Source: Actinomycetes bacterium
Lineage (GTDB): Bacteria > Actinomycetota > Acidimicrobiia > Acidimicrobiales > Microtrichaceae
Length of the DNA stretch: 5,554 bases
Reading direction: 5' to 3'
NCBI GenBank assembly: GCA_023434535.1
Contig: JAEYSR010000182.1
Coordinates: 1 to 5,554, forward strand
Below the pieces are notes generated by a model, which ran no database searches, was not told the origin of the DNA, and saw only the letters and a list, made by a program, of their open reading frames with translations. A program made the translations under genes and the position numbers. The stretch's first letter is position 1. Every line of letters begins with the position of its first letter. Positions 1 through 5,554 of the stretch are shown one piece after another.

Positions 1-305
1 GTGCCGGTCAGGGCGAGGCGCGTGATGAGGCACGAGTTGTAGAGGGTCGCGTGGACGAGGTCGGGCCGCTCGTTCTGGACCCGTCGCCGCAGGGCGGCGA
101 CACGCCGGGGCCAGTCGGTGGAGGGCAGCACCTCGACGGCGTACCCCTCGTCATCGAGTCGGGCCTGCAGTCCGCCGACTCTCGGACGGATCGTCGACAC
201 GAGCGACGTCACTCCGCGGTCGCGCAGCAGCGGCAGCAGGTTGGCGAGCGAGTGCTCGGCGCCGCCTCCGACCCCGAGCGAGTCGATCACGTGGAGGACC
301 TTCAT
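1..305 (-). CDS. Glycosyltransferase, GT-B fold (family 4-like), N-terminal part, truncated by window edge
   Basis: Reading leftward from the ATG at 305-303 gives 101 codons with no stop before the window ends. The protein opens with MKVLHVIDSLGVGGGAEHSL, the first beta strand and glycine-rich loop (residues 1-20) typical of the acceptor-side domain of GT-B glycosyltransferases such as family 4. Around residues 81-97 it has PDLVHATLYNSCLITRLA, matching the 'PDiVHaH...r.A' strand and helix of the same fold. The donor-binding domain and the E-x7-E motif lie outside the window, so donor and acceptor sugars cannot be named. The start overlaps the stop of the ATP-grasp gene as ATGA and has no evident Shine-Dalgarno of its own, which suggests translational coupling. 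It probably adds a sugar to the lipid-linked repeat unit on the cytoplasmic side of the membrane (inference from context). Family call is secure, specificity unknown. Confidence 0.85.
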   Translation of the reverse strand, partial: MKVLHVIDSLGVGGGAEHSLANLLPLLRDRGVTSLVSTIRPRVGGLQARLDDEGYAVEVLPSTDWPRRVAALRRRVQNERPDLVHATLYNSCLITRLALTG

Positions 306-1498
306 GATCGCCGGGCCGAGGTGAGCCGGCGGGACGCGGCGGACAGGACATCGGCCACCACGGCGAGTGCCGGGGCCGGGTCTCTCCAGGTGAGAACGGC
401 CCGTTCGCGCCGCGGTGAACGGGCGAACCGGATCCGATCGCCGATGCACAACCGCAGGTCCCCAGGTCGCTGCTGGAGCCGGCCGAACCACGCCGAGCCG
501 ATCCATGCTGCGGCGTCTACCGGAACGGTCGGATGCGAGGGCCGTCGGCCGGTCGCAGCCTCGTCGTAGGCGAGGCGGACGATGTCGATGCCTGCGGCTG
601 CGGCGAGGAAGTGGATGGCCTCGAGACGCGGGTTGAACTCGATGAACTCCAGGCCGGCATCGGTGCGGATGAACTCGATCCCGCCTGGCCCGGTGTAGCC
701 GGAGGCGTCGATGAAGCGGCGCGCGCCGTCGTCGACGTCGGGCAGGTCCGCCGTGACGCCCCACGACATCACCCCGCCCTCGGGTGCGGACTGACGGCAC
801 TTCCGTCCTGCGCACACCGCAGACCGAGATCCATCGTCGCTCGTCCACGTCAACGCGAACTCGACCGCCTCGACCGGAACGGTGCGGTACTCCTGGGCAA
901 CCAGGACGGCGCCGCCGGCGATCGCCGCGGAGGCGACGCTGGCCGCCTCGGTCGGATCGTGGTGGACCGAGATCTTGAACGGAACCACCCCCGAAGAACG
1001 CCAGGTCGATGGCTTGAGCACCACCGGTGGTCGCAGGTCGTGGATCCTTTGCACGTCGTCGGGGCCGGCCAGCTCGCGCCACGGGGGGACGGTCAGGCCC
1101 GCCTGCTCCGCCACCCGCATCGACGATGCCTTGTCGAGCAGGGCGCCCATGGCTGCCTCGCCGGCGAGGACGGGCCGGAACGGTGCGGTCAGGAGGTGCC
1201 GATGGGTGTGCATCGCCTCTGCGGTGCGGTCCGAGAAGGGGATCACCACGATCGGCCGGTCGGGTTCGAGCGACCTCGCCCAGGTCGTGGCGGCGTCGAG
1301 GTAGGCCGGGCCGGCAGCGGCGTCGAGGTCGATCGTCCTCGCGCGGACGCGGCTCCGACCGAAGACGTGCGATCCTCGGCCCGCCGTCGCGACGAGAACC
1401 GGAGCTCCCAGGGCGTGGATCGACCGCATGGCGTGGAGGGGCGAGCCCCACACCCGTTCGGTGAGGAGGAGAGCCGCCGGGGCATCGTCAGGGCTCAC
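302..1498 (-). CDS. ATP-grasp carboxylate ligase-like enzyme of the polysaccharide locus
   Basis: This is a 398-residue ATP-grasp protein. Visible in order: an N-terminal pre-ATP-grasp alpha/beta domain (residues about 8-110); DKASSM at 122-127, where Lys123 sits at the usual domain entry; PPVVLKPST at 157-165 with Lys162 as probable ATP-binding lysine; a strand with EYRTVPVEAVEF at 203-214; and GPGGIEFIR at 270-278 followed by LEFIEFNPRLEA at 283-294, where Glu287 and Asn289 are the expected Mg-ATP ligands. It resembles the CarB-like stand-alone ATP-grasp proteins (COG3919 type) often annotated as carboxylate-amine ligases. Such enzymes form an acyl-phosphate and join it to an amine or thiol. 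The substrate is not known. I chose the GTG at 1498 because it overlaps the preceding stop (GTGA) and keeps the first beta strand. The open frame extends to 1741, but that N-terminus reads as an arginine-rich shadow of the upstream gene. Its stop overlaps the glycosyltransferase start. Confidence 0.85.
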   Translation of the reverse strand: MSPDDAPAALLLTERVWGSPLHAMRSIHALGAPVLVATAGRGSHVFGRSRVRARTIDLDAAAGPAYLDAATTWARSLEPDRPIVVIPFSDRTAEAMHTHRHLLTAPFRPVLAGEAAMGALLDKASSMRVAEQAGLTVPPWRELAGPDDVQRIHDLRPPVVLKPSTWRSSGVVPFKISVHHDPTEAASVASAAIAGGAVLVAQEYRTVPVEAVEFALTWTSDDGSRSAVCAGRKCRQSAPEGGVMSWGVTADLPDVDDGARRFIDASGYTGPGGIEFIRTDAGLEFIEFNPRLEAIHFLAAAAGIDIVRLAYDEAATGRRPSHPTVPVDAAAWIGSAWFGRLQQRPGDLRLCIGDRIRFARSPRRERAVLTWRDPAPALAVVADVLSAASRRLTSARRS

Positions 1499-2127
1499 GG
1501 CGTCATCGGTCGAGGCGGATAGCGGCGCTGACCGCCGAAGCGCACCCCGAACCACCAGGACGTCCAGTAGTCGCCGGACCGCATCCAGCCGATGCGGCCG
1601 AGGCTCTGCATCGACGCGGTGTTCCACTCGTACACGAGGCCCCACACCTCGTCGCCCTCGTCCTGCTCCGCCGAGTAGGTGTGGATCATGTGGCTCATCA
1701 ACGCCATGCCGTGATGGTCGTCGTCCACGTAGCTCCGGCACGACACGTGCTCGTTCGGCGGGACATCGAGGCTCCTCTGGAGCTCATGCACGAACACCCG
1801 GCCGCTCGTCATCCACGAGCTGGCCACGATGCGACCGTCCTCGAGCACGACGATGCAGGTCGATCGCTGGGCATCGAAGTGCTCCAAGTCTTCCGCCGTG
1901 AGGTACGGGTTGGTGCCGAGGACGTCGTGGTAGCGGTCGGGACCCCACAGCTCGATCGTCAACGGGCACGGACGGGAGGGTGACCGGCTCTCGGCCGTCG
2001 GGACGCCGAAGCGACCCATCGAGACCTTGCGATGGATCGCCTTGCGCCACGCGAGCCGTGCGATCTCCTTGGGCGAACGCCCGGCCAGGCGCGACGATCC
2101 CGTCGACGACCTTGGACTGCCCGTCAT
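1495..2127 (-). CDS. GNAT-like N-acyltransferase
   Basis: This 210-residue protein looks like a GNAT-superfamily acyltransferase, which would move an acyl group from acyl-CoA to an amine. Residues 90-112 form the antiparallel strands 'CIVVLEDGRIVASSW...VFV'. Residues 129-149 hold the region equivalent to the CoA-binding motif, read as SYVDDDHHGMALMSHMI, with G140-x-A142 kept but Asp137 where the family usually has Arg or Gln. Residues 164-183 (LVYEWNTASMQSLGRIGWMR) match the C-terminal 'N..s..~~ekiGF' helix-strand of GNATs. The first 55 residues are basic and poorly structured. I prefer the ATG at 2127, which has GGGGGG six bases upstream and lies downstream of a possible -10 box. In-frame ATGs at 2157 and 2190 lack a ribosome-binding site. 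It is the first gene of the leftward operon and its TGA overlaps the ATP-grasp GTG. It could N-acylate an amino sugar or amino acid used to decorate the polysaccharide, but the substrate is inference. Confidence 0.72.
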   Translation of the reverse strand: MTGSPRSSTGSSRLAGRSPKEIARLAWRKAIHRKVSMGRFGVPTAESRSPSRPCPLTIELWGPDRYHDVLGTNPYLTAEDLEHFDAQRSTCIVVLEDGRIVASSWMTSGRVFVHELQRSLDVPPNEHVSCRSYVDDDHHGMALMSHMIHTYSAEQDEGDEVWGLVYEWNTASMQSLGRIGWMRSGDYWTSWWFGVRFGGQRRYPPRPMTP

Positions 2128-2133
2128 CCCTCG

Positions 2134-2139
2134 CCCCCC
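2134..2139 (-). promoter_or_regulatory. G-rich ribosome-binding site supporting the 2127 start
   Basis: On the minus strand a run GGGGGG followed by CGAGGG stands directly before the ATG at 2127-2125, with six bases between the run and the start. It is an imperfect purine-rich Shine-Dalgarno, but the other in-frame ATGs at 2157 and 2190 have nothing comparable, so it decides the start of the acyltransferase. Confidence 0.45.
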
Positions 2140-2159
2140 GAGCTGTCGACCACTCATCG

Positions 2160-2169
2160 AGGGTACAGT
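2160..2169. promoter_or_regulatory. Overlapping divergent -10-like boxes in the intergenic region
   Basis: The bases AGGGTACAGT carry TACAGT on the plus strand (2164-2169) and TACCCT on the minus strand (2160-2165), both fitting the actinobacterial TAnnnT -10 consensus and sharing the central TA. The minus-strand box would start RNA near 2153, giving a leader of about 26 nt before the ATG at 2127. The plus-strand box would start RNA near 2176, about 100 nt before the deacetylase ATG at 2280. Neither has a convincing TTGACA-like -35 at 16-18 nt, so this is a candidate only. Confidence 0.3.
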
Positions 2170-2279
2170 CTCGGTGGTCGCGCACGGCATTGCAGGAGCC
2201 GGCGGGTGCGACGTCGCGGAGGTCGCGAGACTGCTCCGCCGGTTCGGACGATGGGGCGGCGCAGGTGCAGGTCCAGCAG

Positions 2280-3161
2280 ATGATCGAGCAGCCCTTGGTC
2301 TCGGCGCTGGGACGTGGGATGAGTCGCGGTCGCTTCCTGGTGCTGGCCTACCACGGGGTCGACGATGCCGAGCGGTTCAGAGCACAGCTCCTCTCTGTGC
2401 TCGCCCACCGTCGCCCGATCGCCCTCGACGAGGTCGAGGAGACGCTCGTCGCCGGACGCGAGCTCCCGGCGGGTCGGTTCCTCGTGACGTTCGACGACGG
2501 GCGCCGCAGCGTCCTGCGAACCGGCCTTCCCGTCCTTCGGGAGCTCGACGTCCCGGCCGCGCTGTTCGTCGTCGCCGGTCTGGTCGACACGGCCGAGCCG
2601 TTCTGGTGGGACGAGGTGGAGGCTCGGTCGCTGGCCGGAGGCACGACCTCGGTGGCTCCCGGGACCGGGGCGCAGCTCGTCAGGGCCGTCAAGGCGGTCA
2701 CCGACATCGACCGCCGGCGCGCCCTCGAGGAGCTCAGGATCGCCACCCCGGATCTCGAGTTGGGCTATCCCCATCTGAGCTCCGACGAGCTGATCGAGCT
2801 GGATCGCTCCGGGGTCGCGATCGGCAGCCATTCGTTGACCCACCCCTGCCTCGACCGGTGCGGCGACGACGAGCTGCGCCTCGAGCTGAGCGAGTCGCGC
2901 CAGGTCTTGGAGGCGATCCTCGGCCGATCGGTGCGCACGCTCGCCTACCCCAACGGCAACGTCGATCACCGTGTCGTGGCTGCCTCGAAGGATGCCGGCT
3001 ACCGGGTCGGGTTCGCGTTCGATCACCGACTGGCCCCGCGCCGACCGGACCCATTGCTCGTCCCGCGGGTGCGCGTGGACCCGACGAACCCGCAGCGTCG
3101 CTTCGAGTCGATCGTGTCGGGCGTCCACCCCGCCGTCCACCACCTTCGGGGACGCGCCTGA
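2280..3161 (+). CDS. Polysaccharide deacetylase, NodB homology domain
   Basis: The 293-residue protein carries the carbohydrate esterase family 4 signature: YHGV at 24-27, TFDDG at 70-74 (Asp72 the probable catalytic base, Asp73 a metal ligand), SHSLTHP at 183-189 (His184 and His188 as metal ligands) and LAYPNGN at 221-227 lining the active site. Such enzymes remove N-acetyl groups from amino sugars (or O-acetyl groups) using a divalent metal. The late histidine motif of secreted chitin and peptidoglycan deacetylases is not obvious. There is no signal peptide or membrane segment, so it is probably cytoplasmic and would act on precursors or lipid-linked intermediates (inference). I chose the ATG at 2280: it has AGGT about 8 bases upstream and gives the normal distance to YHGV. 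A GTG at 2265 and an ATG at 2319 are alternatives. The frame stays open upstream to 1980, but that part is antisense to the acyltransferase. It is the first gene of the rightward group. Confidence 0.9.
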   Translation: MIEQPLVSALGRGMSRGRFLVLAYHGVDDAERFRAQLLSVLAHRRPIALDEVEETLVAGRELPAGRFLVTFDDGRRSVLRTGLPVLRELDVPAALFVVAGLVDTAEPFWWDEVEARSLAGGTTSVAPGTGAQLVRAVKAVTDIDRRRALEELRIATPDLELGYPHLSSDELIELDRSGVAIGSHSLTHPCLDRCGDDELRLELSESRQVLEAILGRSVRTLAYPNGNVDHRVVAASKDAGYRVGFAFDHRLAPRRPDPLLVPRVRVDPTNPQRRFESIVSGVHPAVHHLRGRA

Positions 3162-3202
3162 CGATCGGTCGCCCGGCCCGATGATCCGGGGCTCTCCACC
3201 CC

Positions 3203-3208
3203 TAGAAT
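3203..3208 (+). promoter_or_regulatory. Candidate -10 box of a near-leaderless promoter
   Basis: TAGAAT fits the TAnnnT -10 consensus and lies in the 56-base gap between the deacetylase and the membrane protein. Nine bases separate it from the ATG at 3218, so RNA would begin within a few bases of the start codon. No strong Shine-Dalgarno precedes that ATG, which agrees with leaderless translation as is common in actinobacteria. No good -35 is visible at 16-18 nt spacing. Confidence 0.45.
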
Positions 3209-3217
3209 CGGACCAGC

Positions 3218-4669
3218 ATGTGGGGACGGGGCTCGCGTTCGGATTCGGCGTTCGGGGACGCAGCCGACGCGCCCTTCGTGATCGGAGGACTCGTCGTCGT
3301 GACGGTCCTGCTCGGAGCGTTCACGGTCATGCTCGACGCGTCGGCGTTGGACGTCTGGACGGGTCTCATCGTGTTCCTGATCCTGATGTCAGCGTCCGTT
3401 CCGCTCCTGCGGTGGGTCGCGCGCAAGGAGGACGACCCGTGGCTCTTCAAGGTCCTCTTCGGCGCGCTCGTGCTCCATCTCCTGTTCGCCATGATCAGGT
3501 ACTTCGTGATCTTCGTGGTCTACAAGGGCAACGGCGACGCCGGCATCTACCACGAGGCAGGGGCGATCTTCTCGCGGCGATTCCGTGACGGGGATCCGAT
3601 CCATCCGATCGCCCTCGTGGAGAACTTCCCGATCGAGTCCCAGCGCATCGGCGACTTCGTCGGCCTCCTGTACACCGTGACCGGTCCGAGCGCGTACGCC
3701 GGCTTCTTCCTCTTCACCTACGTGTGCTTCTGGGGGCAGGTCCTGGTGATCAGGGCGTTCAAGGTGGCGGTGCCCGAGGGCGACTACCGCCGTCTCGCCC
3801 TTCTCGTCCTCTTCCTGCCGTCGCTGCTGTTCTGGCCGGCCTCCATCGGCAAGGAGGCGCTGATGATCGCCTGCCTGGGGATCATCGTCTACGGCGGTGC
3901 ACTTCTCCTGGCGCCACGGCCGAAGCTCCGCGGCGGCGTGTACTTCGTGCTGGGCACCGTCCTCATCCTGCTCATACGCCCGCACGTCGCGCTGATGTCG
4001 ATCGGTGGTCTGGGCCTGGCGCTGACGGTCGGGTTGATGGCCGGGTTCCGGGGTGAGGGTGGAGGTGGCGCTGGTCGTGGTCGAGCGTTCCGGCTCGTCG
4101 GGCTCGTCGCCGTGATCGTGCTGGCGGGCGTCGGCTCCACCCGCCTGGGGGAGACCTTCAAGGAGAACTCGGACGGATCGACGGCGGGTCTGGAACAGGC
4201 GACATCCCAGTCCGCTCGGGGTGGATCTGAGTTCACCCCGAGCGCCGTCACCGGCCCGACGAAGCTCCCGGGAGGGCTGGTCACGGTGTTCTTCCGTCCC
4301 TTCCCGTGGGAGGCGCGGAACCTCAACTCGCTCATCGCCGGCGGCGAGAGCCTTGTCCTGATCGGGCTCTTCGTGACCAGCTGGCGCCGTCTGCTGTCGC
4401 TGCCGAAACTGGCACTACGGCGCCCGTTCCTGATCTTCTGCGCGGTCTACGTCCTGCTGTTCGCGATCGCTTTCTCCTACCTTGCGAACTTCGGCATCCT
4501 GGCCCGGCAGAGAGTGCAGGTGATCCCCATCCTCTTGATCTTCCTCGCCCTGCCGAAGGCCTCCGGGAAGATCTTCCCGTCCGTGCGCGCGACTGAGGAT
4601 GATTCGGGTCGACCCGCTACCGTTGACGCCGGTGCGGGGGGTGCCCGCCTGGTGGACCCGATCCCATGA
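3218..4669 (+). CDS. Polytopic membrane protein, putative Wzy-like polysaccharide polymerase
   Basis: The 483-residue protein has roughly 11-12 hydrophobic segments, at about residues 20-38, 47-65, 76-101, 159-178, 192-207, 211-232, 241-258, 259-276, 291-306, 371-388, 402-422 and 433-446. Two hydrophilic loops stand out. One after the third segment contains GDAGIYHEAG (106-115). A long one at about 307-370 ends in FFRPFPWEARN (358-368). Other polar motifs close to membrane segments are FWPASIGKEALM (205-216), IRPH (253-256) and LARQR (428-432). Buried or loop arginines with a large extracytoplasmic loop are usual in Wzy polymerases, and the place next to a Wzz-like gene fits. Sequence alone does not exclude a GT-C glycosyltransferase or an uncharacterised EPS membrane family. 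The C-terminal 35 residues are hydrophilic. The ATG at 3218 lacks a strong ribosome-binding site but follows a -10 box. The TGA overlaps the next gene's ATG by 4 nt. Confidence 0.65.
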   Translation: MWGRGSRSDSAFGDAADAPFVIGGLVVVTVLLGAFTVMLDASALDVWTGLIVFLILMSASVPLLRWVARKEDDPWLFKVLFGALVLHLLFAMIRYFVIFVVYKGNGDAGIYHEAGAIFSRRFRDGDPIHPIALVENFPIESQRIGDFVGLLYTVTGPSAYAGFFLFTYVCFWGQVLVIRAFKVAVPEGDYRRLALLVLFLPSLLFWPASIGKEALMIACLGIIVYGGALLLAPRPKLRGGVYFVLGTVLILLIRPHVALMSIGGLGLALTVGLMAGFRGEGGGGAGRGRAFRLVGLVAVIVLAGVGSTRLGETFKENSDGSTAGLEQATSQSARGGSEFTPSAVTGPTKLPGGLVTVFFRPFPWEARNLNSLIAGGESLVLIGLFVTSWRRLLSLPKLALRRPFLIFCAVYVLLFAIAFSYLANFGILARQRVQVIPILLIFLALPKASGKIFPSVRATEDDSGRPATVDAGAGGARLVDPIP

Positions 4670-5554
4670 TCAAGCTTCGAGCGATTCTCCGTCGGCGGTG
4701 GCCGATCCTCCTCATCACGACCTTGCTCGGCGTCATCGCAGGTGCAGTGTCGAGCACTGTCGGCGTGGAACGACGAACGACCCAGTATCAGGCCGAGCAA
4801 GTGGTCGTGGCGAACCGGCTGGTCGGTTCCGTGGCGAGCGTCGAGCAGGACGCGCTGCGCGTGACCCGTGGCGAGGTTCCGACCGTCGCGGCCGAGAAGC
4901 TCGGCGATCCGTCGCGGCGGGCCGAGCTGGCATCGAAGGTCGTCACCTCGGCCAACACCGATTCAGGTTCGATCAAGCTCCTCGTCTACGACACCGACCC
5001 GAAGGTGGCGTCGGAGATCGTCCAGGCCTTCACTTCCGCATTCCTCGAGGTGGTGAACGCGGACCTCCGCGCCGAGGACAACCGGCGGCTGGCGGAGCTG
5101 CAGAGCACGGTCGACACAGCTCAGGCTGCGCTCGACCAGTTCGACCAGCAGAACGGGTTCATCACCCGCCCGGACGCAGTCCTGCCACAGACCGAGTCGA
5201 TCAACGCCTTGGTGGCCCAGCGGCGGCAGCTGGCCGACCAACTGGCGAACGCCCAGCAGCGGCTCCAGGACGCACAGATCCAGACCTCGCAGCGCGACCC
5301 GTATTCCACACTCGGTGTCGAGCGTCCGAGGGTGGCCGACGCTCAGCTCCTCGAGGTGCCGGCGTCGCCGCTCTTCCGAGCCGGCCTGCTCGGTTTCGTC
5401 GGCCTTCTGCTCGGCATCGGAGTCGTCCTCATCGTCGAGAGGGTCAACCAGCGCATCGACACGAGGGATGAGCTGGCCGCCCTCCTCGCCGTGCCGATCA
5501 TCGCGGAGATCGGCTCGATCCCGGGTCGCAAGCAGCCCAAGGACGGCGCAGGCA
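4666..5554 (+). CDS. Wzz/Wzc-type polysaccharide chain-length determinant, truncated by window edge
   Basis: The frame from ATG 4666 stays open for 296 codons to the window end. The protein has a short basic N-terminus (IKLRAILRRRW), a first membrane segment at residues 13-34, an extracytoplasmic part of about 200 residues with a Gln/Ala/Leu-rich probable coiled coil at 135-205, and a second membrane segment at 237-257 introduced by the proline-containing VPASPLFRAG (231-240). This is the two-helix Wzz layout. It then continues into the cytoplasm with ERVNQRIDTRDELAALLAVP (258-277) and an IAEIGSIP stretch, the link that in Wzc/CapA-CapB-like proteins precedes a BY-type tyrosine kinase domain. 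Whether such a domain is fused or encoded separately lies beyond the edge. The start overlaps the preceding stop as ATGA, with GGTGGA about 10 bases upstream. It should control chain length of the polymer made by the neighbouring membrane protein. Confidence 0.85.
   Translation, partial: MIKLRAILRRRWPILLITTLLGVIAGAVSSTVGVERRTTQYQAEQVVVANRLVGSVASVEQDALRVTRGEVPTVAAEKLGDPSRRAELASKVVTSANTDSGSIKLLVYDTDPKVASEIVQAFTSAFLEVVNADLRAEDNRRLAELQSTVDTAQAALDQFDQQNGFITRPDAVLPQTESINALVAQRRQLADQLANAQQRLQDAQIQTSQRDPYSTLGVERPRVADAQLLEVPASPLFRAGLLGFVGLLLGIGVVLIVERVNQRIDTRDELAALLAVPIIAEIGSIPGRKQPKDGAG

Larger units (their letters stand above)
2128..2279. other. Divergent intergenic region between the two operons
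   Basis: These 152 bases separate the leftward acyltransferase from the rightward deacetylase and must hold at least one promoter for each group. Besides the overlapping -10-like boxes they contain a perfect 10-base palindrome GCGACGTCGC at 2208-2217 and three copies of GTCGCG (2177-2182, 2213-2218, 2222-2227), the last two 9 bases apart. These could be operator half-sites, but short GC-rich repeats are frequent in such a genome. I see no coding potential or RNA structure that stands out. Confidence 0.5.

Noticed and set aside
51..569. Plus-strand frame of 172 codons at the left edge
   Set aside because: It lies opposite the glycosyltransferase start and the end of the ATP-grasp gene and has no domain.
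533..1522. Plus-strand open frame of 329 codons opposite the ATP-grasp gene
   Set aside because: Its translation is Arg/Gly/Asp-rich without any domain, and the opposite strand encodes a clear ATP-grasp protein. Long antisense frames are normal in GC-rich DNA.
2154..3143. Minus-strand open frame of 329 codons opposite the deacetylase
   Set aside because: No recognisable motif, and the NodB motifs on the plus strand are complete.
2027..3184. Second plus-strand frame of 385 codons overlapping the deacetylase
   Set aside because: It reads as Arg/Pro/Gly-rich out-of-frame translation of the deacetylase gene.
3186..3202. Possible hairpin GGGG-CTCTCCA-CCCC as a terminator after the deacetylase
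   Set aside because: The stem is only four or five pairs with no U-rich tail, so it is too weak to call.
3389..3985. Minus-strand open frame of 198 codons opposite the membrane protein
   Set aside because: Its Glu/Asp/His-rich composition is what the antisense of hydrophobic codons yields, and there are no domain features.
4599..5471. Plus-strand frame of 290 codons overlapping the Wzz-like gene
   Set aside because: Arg/Gly/Pro-rich shadow. The frame from 4666 shows two membrane helices and a coiled coil typical of Wzz.

Overview
The window is GC-rich (around two thirds or more by eye), tightly packed with genes, and strongly biased to G/C in third codon positions. It has 4-nt stop/start overlaps and at least one promoter placed almost on top of a start codon. 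Together this suggests a high-GC Gram-positive (actinobacterial) chromosome. An Acidimicrobiia-like lineage is possible, but the window cannot settle the taxon and I recognise no species-specific marker.

The content is part of an exopolysaccharide or capsule biosynthesis locus, arranged as two divergent gene groups around an intergenic region at about 2128-2279. The leftward group, read on the minus strand in transcription order, is a GNAT-like N-acyltransferase (2127-1495), an ATP-grasp carboxylate ligase-like enzyme (1498-302) and the N-terminal third of a GT-B glycosyltransferase (305 to beyond base 1). Each junction overlaps by 4 nt, so this looks like one translationally coupled operon. 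The rightward group is a NodB-type polysaccharide deacetylase (2280-3161), a polytopic membrane protein that I take to be a Wzy-like polymerase (3218-4669), and a Wzz/Wzc-type chain-length determinant that overlaps it by 4 nt and runs off the right edge (4666 to beyond 5554).

A working model: the glycosyltransferase helps build the lipid-linked repeat unit. The deacetylase, acyltransferase and ATP-grasp enzyme modify it, perhaps by exposing or acylating amino groups. The membrane protein polymerises repeats at the outer face of the membrane, and the Wzz-like protein sets chain length and connects to a tyrosine-kinase or export machinery outside the window. The families are inferred from motifs. 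The substrates, and the link between the modifying enzymes, are inference.

Two genes are open at the window edges, and three genes have open frames extending well upstream of their probable starts, so naive longest-ORF calls would be wrong at several points. No tRNA, rRNA, CRISPR array, insertion sequence or convincing terminator was seen.
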